From Camillea tinctor (Eukaryota; Ascomycota; Sordariomycetes; Xylariales; Xylariaceae), in assembly GCA_022578605.1 (NCBI GenBank), contig MU394062.1:496001-560000 (forward strand): 64,000 nucleotides of DNA. Direction: 5' to 3'. This document shows, in pieces, positions 36,994-46,129 of this stretch. A program made the position numbers and the translations under genes. A model generated the notes under the pieces. It saw nothing but the letters and a program-made list of their open reading frames with translations, made no database searches and was not told the origin of the DNA. How positions within the stretch are numbered: position 1 is the first letter of the stretch; each line of letters starts with the position of its first letter.

Positions 36994-39729
36994 TTACATC
37001 TCAGCCTCGAAGAACCTGATCAAGGTTCGAACTCCAGAGACCCCCAAACCCATGAATGGGTAGCAAATATAGACAGGATCATTATATGTGCCAAATTTCT
37101 CTCTGAACTCACTCTTGGCGACTAGTTTGAGTTGTTGGGCAACAGTCTTGTAAGTCTTGCTCAGAATCTTCGCCTTGAGACCGTTGAGGTTACTACCGAT
37201 TGCTAACTCGTCCATAGCACCAACTCCGAAGGTGACACTGCTCACACCAGAAGCAGTGAGGGTACGGATGGAATGCGAGATCAAGGCCTCAATACTGCCT
37301 GAAGGCGAGCCAGGGAAGTCGAGTGCGAACTTGATTTGATAGCCACGTTTTGGAGATAGTCGGTGTAATACCACTAATCCAACTATGTCTCCATTCTTAT
37401 CCTCGGCCCACAGGTATCGTCGATGCTCCATTGATACCCATGGACGCACCTCAGTGATGTGTACCTGTTTACGACCCTTACGGCCTTCTTTCCAGTCCGC
37501 GATACGCTTATCACATTTTTGCTTCACTTCATCGGGGACAGGTTCTCCAAGCGCAGTCTCATGGATCTTTACGTCCGCATTCTTAGCTTGTCGCTCCTTC
37601 TTCGTCACGATATTGGCCTTTTCGGTGTCCACACGTTCTTCAGCAACGGACGTGAGAGTCCTCCAGCCGAGTTTGGAGCCGAGTATCTCTTCAACTTCAG
37701 TAGATACAAGAAGCCATATTGGTCGCAAGTCTTCGTTCTTCTTCAGGAACTTGAGAAAAGTGCTGATTACGATGGCGTATTGTCGGGGATCGCAAAGTGG
37801 GTTGCCCATTATAAGAGCATAGCCATTCTCTTCAGCATATCCGACCGCTGCACCTGTCTCCGGGTCCCTCCAAACCTTGTATCTGTCATCAAGCCATGAG
37901 GTATTGGTCGCATCGCCATAATTCACGATAAGCTTGTCTAGATCAGGCAAGTGAACATGCGTATGCTCTCCCTCAAAGGTGTAGCGGATAGTGTCAGCTT
38001 CTGGGAAGGGAAGCTTCTCCATCGATGCTGCTGACTTCGCCGGCAATGACTTCGGATCGCGAGGAAACATTGTTGCGTTTCGTACATCTCCTAGGTTGAG
38101 CAGGAGGAAAATTACTCGTTCGAGGCCAATACCACAGCCGGCATGGGGTGGCGCACCCCATTCAAATGCCTGCATATATTCTTCCATGGTCTCTGGGTCG
38201 ACACCGGCTTTCTTCATCCTCTCTCGAAGGACGATAGGATTGTTGATACGCTGACCTCCTGTGGTTATTTCTTGCCCGCGAAGGAATATATCAAACGAGT
38301 TTGTAACGGACTCGTCATTTGGGTCGAGGTGAGTGTAAAAAGGCCTGGCGGAAGCGGGGAATTTGTCGAGAATGTAATAATCAGTCTTGTATTTCTCCTT
38401 GACTAATTGCCCAAGACGAATCTCGGCGCGGGTCCCTAGATCTTCGTTCTCCGATGCAGGTTTCCCATCATCATCCACCCATCCTGAAGAATTTAGCAGT
38501 TGGATACCCTCCTTGAAGGACAAACGAGGCGTCTCCTCTAACCAGACAAGGTCTTCGTGGGGAAACCTGGTTTTCACAATGTCGATCTCCTTTCGATGGC
38601 GCGTGTACAAGCCTTTGAAGATAGCCTTGAGCATCTCATCGATCACGTCCATGGCCTCATGATAATCGTTGTTTATAGTCATTTCTATGTCCAAGCCAGT
38701 GTACTCGGTAAGGTGCCGGTGGGTGTTGCTGTCTTCGGCTCTAAAAACAGGCCCTATTTCATACACACGGCCGAAGTCGGCTGATATGGCAGTTTGTTTC
38801 GCTAGTTGTGGACTTTGCGCCAAGAAGGCTGTCCTTCCAAAATACTTGACCTGGAACACTTCGGCACCAGATTCGGTTGCAGCTGGCTGTAACTTGGGGG
38901 TCTGGATTTCGATAAAACCTTGATTGTCCAGTGTGGAGCGAAATATGTTGCATACAGACGATCGAACACGTAGAATGCTCTGCATTACAGGTGTTCTGAG
39001 GAAGACTATGCGATTGGCGGTTCGAACTCGGTTCGACGCGGCCATTTGTACTTGCTTCGTCTCTTCATTTACTTCTACCTGGTCCATTCCATACACATCA
39101 ATGGAGAGCGGCTCCTCCACCGGCACTAAAACATGCATGCTGTCGATGAGGATTTCTAGGTCGTGGATGCTGCAGGCCTTAACGGTCTCGGGGGGCTTGC
39201 GGACTTCGCCTCGGACGTGCACGATGCATTCTGCATAGAGGTGCTCCGCCCAGCGGACAAATTGCTCTGACACAGACCCATCGCGGACTTGTAGAACGCC
39301 TTGAATAGTGTCGGTCTGTTGCCGCAAGAGTATGAACGCCAGCTTGGAGCTAACATTGCGTATATGATGGACACGGGCAGTAATGCTTATTATCTGGCCG
39401 ACCTGACCGGTTGATATCTCTCCAAGGCTCAAAGAGGGGGGAAGCCCCTCCTCGGACACGGTGCCATAACTCGAGCGTATCTCGGGTGCGTCGTTTTCGC
39501 GGGCGGTTTTCTCCTCCTCTCTGCGCTTCGACTGCAGGGATTTTCGTTCTTCTTGGGCTGATTGTCGCTTCGCACGCTTCTCGTATATGGATTTAAGGTG
39601 TTTCTTGTTGGCCTCCTTGTCTAGCTCGCTCGTGTTGCCAAGCTTTATTTTCGTGATGTGGTTTTTTGCTGACGAGTGACCTATGACTCGATTGAGGTAG
39701 AGGAGGGGTTGCTTTAACGCACCCGGCAT
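36994..39729 (-). CDS. erdS: Aspartyl-tRNA synthetase-DUF2156 fusion: ergosteryl-3beta-O-L-aspartate synthase
   Basis: Single uninterrupted exon; 911 residues from the ATG at 39729. After a basic N-terminal helix (about 40-80) comes an OB-fold anticodon-binding domain (about 105-200), then the class II AspRS core. Motif 1 ends IEIQTPK (about 273-279), motif 2 is FRAEDSNTHRHLTEY (329-343) and motif 3 is GCGIGLERVIF (531-541). From about residue 580 to the end lies a second module with the GNAT-like features of DUF2156 (the domain of aminoacyl-tRNA-dependent lipid aminoacyl transferases): GYALIMGNPLCDP, LGWRTLTSVAEE, GDIVGLVVLHRLSP, FGTYNDPVYICYPF. This fusion is the published architecture of fungal ErdS, which charges tRNA-Asp and moves Asp onto the 3beta-hydroxyl of ergosterol. 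All synthetase motifs look intact. A second in-frame ATG at 39807 would add 26 mostly hydrophobic residues. The gene is divergent from an alpha/beta-hydrolase. Confidence 0.95.
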   Translation of the reverse strand: MPGALKQPLLYLNRVIGHSSAKNHITKIKLGNTSELDKEANKKHLKSIYEKRAKRQSAQEERKSLQSKRREEEKTARENDAPEIRSSYGTVSEEGLPPSLSLGEISTGQVGQIISITARVHHIRNVSSKLAFILLRQQTDTIQGVLQVRDGSVSEQFVRWAEHLYAECIVHVRGEVRKPPETVKACSIHDLEILIDSMHVLVPVEEPLSIDVYGMDQVEVNEETKQVQMAASNRVRTANRIVFLRTPVMQSILRVRSSVCNIFRSTLDNQGFIEIQTPKLQPAATESGAEVFQVKYFGRTAFLAQSPQLAKQTAISADFGRVYEIGPVFRAEDSNTHRHLTEYTGLDIEMTINNDYHEAMDVIDEMLKAIFKGLYTRHRKEIDIVKTRFPHEDLVWLEETPRLSFKEGIQLLNSSGWVDDDGKPASENEDLGTRAEIRLGQLVKEKYKTDYYILDKFPASARPFYTHLDPNDESVTNSFDIFLRGQEITTGGQRINNPIVLRERMKKAGVDPETMEEYMQAFEWGAPPHAGCGIGLERVIFLLLNLGDVRNATMFPRDPKSLPAKSAASMEKLPFPEADTIRYTFEGEHTHVHLPDLDKLIVNYGDATNTSWLDDRYKVWRDPETGAAVGYAEENGYALIMGNPLCDPRQYAIVISTFLKFLKKNEDLRPIWLLVSTEVEEILGSKLGWRTLTSVAEERVDTEKANIVTKKERQAKNADVKIHETALGEPVPDEVKQKCDKRIADWKEGRKGRKQVHITEVRPWVSMEHRRYLWAEDKNGDIVGLVVLHRLSPKRGYQIKFALDFPGSPSGSIEALISHSIRTLTASGVSSVTFGVGAMDELAIGSNLNGLKAKILSKTYKTVAQQLKLVAKSEFREKFGTYNDPVYICYPFMGLGVSGVRTLIRFFEAEM

Positions 39730-41521
39730 GATGGCGTTGGTGTTGTGGTTATGATGTAAGTTGAGAAGTGGATATACACACAGAACAATGGCGTGGATAC
39801 GGTACAAATGTGTCTGGCCTGTCTACACTAGGGTAGGTATAGAAGTGAGGGTGAACGGACGGTAGAAGGATGATAAATGGAGAATAGGGGACGGAGGAAT
39901 AAGAATTAAGGAATGGGAGGGGAGAGGGGAATTCTCGGAAGCTGTGGAAAAAAAAAAGAAAAAAAGAAAGATGTGGTGGGGTTTTGATTATGACGGTAGA
40001 ATAAGGCGAGGGTTGCTCATGCCGGTGTGACCGTGAAGATAATAAAGTAGATAATGTATTGTCCCTTCTCTTTCTTGTGCTTTCCTTCTCGTGTGGTCCT
40101 GCTCGAATTATAAGAAAACTTGGCAGGAACACAAGGATTTTAGAGTTCAAGTTTATTGACCCCGGCCCCTAAGTTCTAAATTCTAAATTCTAAATTTTAA
40201 ATTCCGAATCTATGCCACAGCATTTGACAAGAGCCCAGGGAAGAAATGTCGTACGTCAATTGTCAATTGTGGCCTATTAGCAGCTTATTTTATGAACCAT
40301 CTATATTTCACTTCCCATATGAACTTTTCGGACTTCTTACCTACAGGCAGCACTTACCAATCAATAACTGCTTCCCGGCAAATCCGGTGACGAAATCGAT
40401 GTGTTGCCGTGAGTACCGCCGGAGCAAATGGCCCGCCCCTTTGTATCTTAGTTTTGGCCAATGAACATCTGCATAGGCTTACTTATTTACCTGCTTTGGG
40501 TAAAACTGGGGACAAGCTGGCCTGGCAGTCCTGGTATGCGACAGAGTTCTACTGCTTCTTGTTTTATGCATGGGTGATTCAAGAAGCTTCCGGGGCGAAT
40601 TGCCACTAGACACCGCCTAAAGGTGCAGGGTGTAAATATGAATGACATCACTAGGCCAAGTTCATATCGGCGATCTGAGATTTCGATTTACTGTCGGGTG
40701 CATTTCGATCGTTAGCATGCCATCATCCAAGCGCCCGGGATCCGCCAAGGTACGGGACAAGACCTGAATAAGCTCAATTGCCCAGCATTACCAGCCCCGG
40801 TTGCCTTGCCCAGCCTGCCAGCTCGCCCAGTTGCACACTAGAAATGGAAAGGCCAAGCCTGATACTGCCTGATTTATTCTAGCTTGCACGTCATACCATA
40901 AAAGGGATAAAATAAAATAAAATCTGTAGCGATCGATCCAACTCCTTAACCTACCATAAAGGCGTTTTGCAGTAATCAGTTATGCAACTCGACGTGGTTA
41001 CAAACACATAAGCTACGGATCCGGTACAATAAAAACAGCTAACCAAAGCTGCCAAGTTCATTCTGTATACTAACCTACTAACCTAGTAATTTACTTTCAA
41101 GCCACCCTTCGTCATGATATGAAAATCAGGATTCCATAGTTTATAACTCGAGGTTACCTAAGTCGGATATGTGGTGTACCTAAACAACTTACCAACCGGT
41201 GCCACACCCTGCATCTTCTTAACCCAGGCGTTATTAACCTCTTGAATCTTAATATTTCGATATTTCTGTTTAGGAAATAACTTACATGAAATCGATAATA
41301 CCACCACCACTGACACGTTAAAGTTGTTGGTAACTTGATACCCTGGAATGAAACTCATGTTAAACCTACTATACTACTAGAAGATTTCATGCATGCATAT
41401 GCCGTACTACTCTACCTCCCTTACAGAAAAATAAAGCTTCTCGAGTGTTTATCGCTCTCATTATAATTAATACCCTAACTAGGCGTTGACAGGTAGTGTC
41501 CATGCAGTTGGAGGCGCAACG
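39730..41521. promoter_or_regulatory. Divergent promoter region between the erdS-like and erdH-like genes
   Basis: About 1.8 kb separates the two divergent starts. It holds a purine-rich stretch on the plus strand near the erdS start (39900-39970), a TTCTAAA tandem (listed separately) and AT-rich sequence. Just before the hydrolase start, CCCTAAC (41473-41479) and GTTGACAG (41485-41492) resemble an intron branch site and acceptor, so an intron in the 5' leader is possible. Confidence 0.5.
40174..40208 (+). repeat. TTCTAAA heptamer tandem repeat
   Basis: Three perfect TTCTAAA units followed by two diverged ones (TTTTAAA, TTCCGAA), in the erdS-erdH intergenic region. Confidence 0.75.
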
Positions 41522-42706
41522 ATGACTTCCGTCTCCGGGCTGCCTGTCAACGAATTATATACACCACCAGAAGACCATGGTAAAGATGAAAACGATAATA
41601 GACAGCCTCCTGATCAAACCTCCGAAGCCGCAAAGAATCAACCGGAATCACCTCCTTCGCGCTTTTCGCTGCGAGTGGCCGCCAATTGGTGGCGGTCACT
41701 ACAGTGTATCGGCATAGGGTTACATTTCATGGCCCCTCCGAGACCACCAAACCCAGATATCGTGAAGTCGATACCTTCTACTTTCGCTGAAAGAAAAGGC
41801 GAATTCTCTCTGTCCTTCTACTTCCCCGAAGACTACTTAAGATATCCCGATACTTCACAATGGCCAGTTGTCGTTAATTACCACGGAGGAGGTTTTACCC
41901 TGGGTAGTGCGCGCGACGATGCCCGTTTTGCTCGCGCCGTGTTAGAGAAGTCAAAAGCGGTCTTTGTCTCTGTTGACTACAGGCTCGCGCCCGAGTTTCC
42001 TTTTCCAATTGCTGTACAGGACGGCGCCGACGCGATATTGTACATCATCAAGAACGCCGAGGATCTGAGACTTGACCGCAACAGGATAGCAACCTCGGGA
42101 TTCTCGGCAGGCGGTAATATCGCCATCACAGCACCCATTTATTTAAATAGATATAAAAAGACAGCGGAAGTGCCGGATTATCGCATTTTAGCTGTCGCAA
42201 CATGGTATCCCATTACCGACTACACGCTCAGCCGGGCTGAGCGCCGGGCATCTTGCCGACGACCAGAGCACACGCTACCCACGACATTAACCAACCTCTT
42301 TGACTCATCATACATCTTCCCACCTAACCTCGACCTAGCTGACGCCTGTCTATCACCGTCGAAGGCCTCCGACGAGGAGCTCGTCGAGAGTATACCGCCA
42401 ACCGTGCTCTTTGTCACTTGCGAATGGGACATGCTCTTGCAGGAAGGCGAAGACCTTGCCAGACGATTAGAGCAGTCGCCGATATCTAAGACGGTTTTTT
42501 ATACGATGGTCAACGGAGTGTCTCACGGTTGGGATAAAGCACCCAATCCAATGAAGCCACCGGCTAAGTCGTCAAGACTATATGCGGAATGCTGCCGGCG
42601 CTTGAGAAAGGTATTCGAGGGCGAAGACCCTCGTTCTATATTTGAAAAACAACGGCGAGTGCCCCCGCCGCTACCGCCGAGGAATCAAAATCGTGAAAAT
42701 AAATAG
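41522..42706 (+). CDS. erdH: Alpha/beta-hydrolase (fold-3 type), candidate ergosteryl-aspartate hydrolase
   Basis: Single-exon frame; 394 residues from ATG at 41522. The first ~65 residues are hydrophilic and probably disordered. Motifs of the hormone-sensitive-lipase-like alpha/beta-hydrolases follow: oxyanion-hole HGGGF at 121-125, DYRLAPE at 152-158, nucleophile elbow GFSAGGN with Ser195, an Asp at 303 in CEWDML, and His335 in VSHGWDK. The triad Ser195/Asp303/His335 is complete. The tail is Pro-rich (VPPPLPPRNQ). Published work describes a hydrolase, ErdH, that removes Asp from ergosteryl-aspartate and is often encoded beside erdS. Divergent placement next to the AspRS-DUF2156 gene makes that role likely, but homology alone would only say esterase/lipase. 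A leader intron ending near 41492 cannot be excluded. Confidence 0.75.
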   Translation: MTSVSGLPVNELYTPPEDHGKDENDNRQPPDQTSEAAKNQPESPPSRFSLRVAANWWRSLQCIGIGLHFMAPPRPPNPDIVKSIPSTFAERKGEFSLSFYFPEDYLRYPDTSQWPVVVNYHGGGFTLGSARDDARFARAVLEKSKAVFVSVDYRLAPEFPFPIAVQDGADAILYIIKNAEDLRLDRNRIATSGFSAGGNIAITAPIYLNRYKKTAEVPDYRILAVATWYPITDYTLSRAERRASCRRPEHTLPTTLTNLFDSSYIFPPNLDLADACLSPSKASDEELVESIPPTVLFVTCEWDMLLQEGEDLARRLEQSPISKTVFYTMVNGVSHGWDKAPNPMKPPAKSSRLYAECCRRLRKVFEGEDPRSIFEKQRRVPPPLPPRNQNRENK

Positions 42707-44107
42707 ACACACGAGAGAGGGTTCGTTTACCGTTGTAGATACCATGAATTACGACTATAACATTTACATATTATATCCCTATGTACGTATACCTACCTAG
42801 CTCTAGTTATAATCAATTATGTTACATCCGAAGTTACACTGGTACCGCGTATTTTCCATGGGTTCTGTGTGTCATCATACTCCTATCATGCAGCAGCGCT
42901 GAACACTTCGTTTCGAAATGAAGTTTTATAATAAGAGATGTTGCTATGTATAGAGTACAGACATATTATTAGCAGGGGTTGGGCACTTAATCACCAATAA
43001 CGTGTTTATTTACTTCCAGTATTTGAATTTCTTCCATGTCAATCGATTTGGAGTTTTAAGGCTAGGCAAGTTGCACAGTATGATGTCATTCTAGGTAAGT
43101 TCAAACATATATTCAGGTCAAGTAACTAGGAGGTTGATTATAGCTATGTTACCGCGTACTCCCTAGGTAGTGTGATATCCTATGTAGATTAGGGGTTTAA
43201 TCGATAAACTTCTGGGGAAATACTGCCTTCATTTTTGTACCTAGATTCACAGATGAAATATCCCGAGTTATCTATATATATCTTGAGTAAGGGAACTAGA
43301 AACTTCACAGAATGAAAGCATAACATACGATTTTATATGTTTTCTTGGCAATCCGTCTCAACGCACTTAGCGGCCGATCACAAGACGTCATCCCGCAACG
43401 TAGTCCCCACTTGCTTTAAGAGTTATGTAGTACGGAATACACTAGGTACCGAATATGCCGTGAAACCAAGTACCAGCGCCACGCCACGCAATCCTCCCTT
43501 ACCTCCCCTCGTCAGAAATCACTGTTGACCTAGAGCACAGCTTCCTTTTGGGTATCGTAGTGTGCATATAGTACTTGTAAGATACGGATTACATAAGAAA
43601 CCAAGCAAGCTAAAAGGACCAAAGGACCAAAAGCTCCAGAGTTACTTTAACCAATGTACCTCTCTCTCTCTCTCTTAACGTCATCACCAATCCCCTGGTC
43701 TTTTTTTTTTCTCTTCCTTTATTTTCTTTTGCTGGGCTTTCGTCAGATAACTTGAGATTCTAAGATCTCCCGATTTGTCGTTGAACGTTCATCATTGAAA
43801 CACCCCATTGAGACAAAACTTGTGCTAAATTTCTTCTCTCTCTCTCTTTTTCTTCTTCCCAATTAATTTCCCTTTCCATATCTCAAATGGAGATTGATAA
43901 GATTAATGATTTGTTGTTATCACCGTCATTATTACTCTTTAGTTTCTGTAAATCCTCCCTTTGTTAGTCGATAGGTGCTGCTATCTGCTTCCTCTAATTG
44001 CGCCATCACCCCACAACTTACCAGGTCAATCTTGTCGTCGCCATTCGCTTTGCCATAGAGCTTTGAATCATCTTCTTCCCCGTGTGCTTTGAGTGCTTCT
44101 CACCGAA
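42707..44107. other. 1.4 kb intergenic stretch with C/T-rich promoter
   Basis: No gene seen. A (TC)n run lies at 43660-43676 and more C/T-rich sequence at about 43830-43875, leading to the start at 44108. A CCTAGGTA octamer is at 43162. Confidence 0.55.
43660..43676 (+). repeat. (TC)n microsatellite
   Basis: About eight CT/TC units, within the pyrimidine-rich upstream region of the gene starting at 44108. Confidence 0.8.
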
Positions 44108-45412
44108 ATGAGCAGCGCGGATGGTGACCGGGGTATAGACCTGGACACTAAAGACCATTACAACAACACCGACAGCGGAGGTAGTAGCAAAAATGTGAAA
44201 GGGAAATCTGATGCTCCGTCAGGACTAGACGATGCGACAACATCGTCACCCTCTCTAGGAATGGAACCAAAAGAACCCCCGGACGTGCTTCCCGGACTTC
44301 CGCGACTGGATTACCGTCTTCTAGAACACAAGACGAAGCTCTTTTTAGTATCAGGACTTCTTATCTTCGAGGGAAGCATACTGCCGATCGTCCTTTTCTA
44401 CCCCTTATGGTACTACACCAGTCTAAGACACGGCATCAGTAAGTGACTACCTCTCATCTCCCCAAACTCCACGTCCTCTGTCACAGCCATCCCGGTGGCC
44501 CTCTCGCTGCGACGTCGCTTGCGCCCACCATGCCTCAGCCATACACATATCAGATGAACTAACATGTCTCAGTTTTCGCCATCATCACATCCTTCTTCGG
44601 CATCATCTCAGGCCTCGAGTTCGCCCACCGCTCCTGGCGCCTCATCCACAAGACGGACCGGTACCGCCCCATCGGCGGCAAGCGCTGGCACTTCGACTTC
44701 ACCCACCTGACGCTGTGCGTCGGGTACACCATCATGACCGGCATCCTGATCGGCGCCTCGGTGCCCCACGAGCCGCTCGTGCGCCCCCTCGCCATGCCCG
44801 TGCCCCTCTTCTTCATCCAGATCGGCTCCCAGTGCCTCGTGACGGGATGGATGGCCGCGCGCGGCATGCCCACTACGTGTCGGGTCAGCTCCGTGCCCAA
44901 GGGCGCCCCCATACCCCCGCTCGTCCTCACGCTGGTGGAAGATGTCGTGGGGGTGGACGGGGGCGCCGGAAGGGTCTACCGCGAGAGGTTGCTGGAGAGG
45001 TATAAGATGAGTAGGCGGTTCAGGTCCATGATTAAGGGGCTGAATTGGTTTTGGGGTCTGGGCGCTTTCCTGGCCGGTGCTGGGAGCATGGCTGTTGTCT
45101 GGACTGTGCCGGAGGAGATCGCGTACGGGATTGGTAAGTAATAGAACTATGCCACACCCATCTCTTTTTTTTTCCTTATACATCTCACATATCTTCGGTT
45201 TTGCAATTATGAAACAACCACTCACTCACACTTACATCTTTCTCTCAGGGTGGGGCGCACCATTGGTCTTCGCTACGCTATGGACGATCGTCACGGTGAT
45301 ATGGACACGGCGGAGCCTTCGGACGGAAAAGAAGCTCTGGCTGGCGGACTCGAAAGCAGCGGGCGAACAGACGGAGTCGGCGCCAAGTTCGCAGGGCGTG
45401 GTGATTAGATAA
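44108..45412 (+). CDS. Fungal multi-pass membrane protein of unknown function
   Basis: Three exons, 44108-44438, 44573-45133 and 45249-45412 (introns 134 and 115 nt, donors GTAAGT, acceptors CAG), give 351 residues. The hydrophilic N-terminus (about 75 residues) ends in VLPGLPRLDYRLLEHKTKLF. Membrane helices follow: SGLLIFEGSILPIVLFYPLW, IIFAIITSFFGIISGLEF, a pair around YTIMTGILIGASVP and PLFFIQIGSQCLVTG, then GLGAFLAGAGSMAVVW and PLVFATLWTIVTVIW; the C-terminal tail is hydrophilic. That is about six to seven helices. I recall related Pezizomycotina proteins that are sometimes annotated as family-C-like GPCRs, but nothing in this sequence proves a receptor role. A glycine/valine-rich loop (about 245-265) is predicted cytosolic or lumenal. 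Both splice junctions keep phase and rebuild hydrophobic segments. Confidence 0.8.
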
Positions 45413-46093
45413 AGAATCGGTTATTTAGGGGGGTTAGCATATGATACACACATACATACATATACATGAAGACCATTTACGAATACTAGAAATGAATTAT
45501 GCCCTCATAGCCTAGTCATTAGTGGAGTGAATATATACTTCCTAGTTGATAATATAAATAAGTATGTCTCGCGAGGCATGCTAGAGTGAGTTGAGTACGC
45601 GTATGCCCCTGGTGAGTAAAGCTAGGTAAGTGTTCCAACTGATGGAATGAGGTTGTGAGGTTGCTTGGTTAGGTGAACATGTATCTCTGGGTGGTGAGAG
45701 CACCTGTACCTTGTATACATGTAGCTGCGGATACCGGCGCCTTGACAGATCCCCTTTTCAGCACCAACCATAAGCCATCATCTAAGACCATGACTTCATA
45801 GTGTGAGGTCACTTCACAGCGGGACGTTGGTTCTGAGAGCGGATCCATAGATCGGGTGAGCATATGCGCATGCGCTGTAGAATGTGTTAGTGAAGGTCCG
45901 GACTGCGTCGGAAGGGGGTGGGATGGGTAAATGGGACATGTGAGGAGGTGCCACATACATGGCATCGATATCGATATGAGTTTTATTGGGTTTTCGATGT
46001 GGTGAGATGGTTTTGCGTATGTGAAACTAGAGAGGTAGCTGGCTTATCGGTTGTATGTTGTGTTCTTCTGTTATTTGGTCATTACCTATGTTC

Positions 46094-46129
<36 letters not shown>

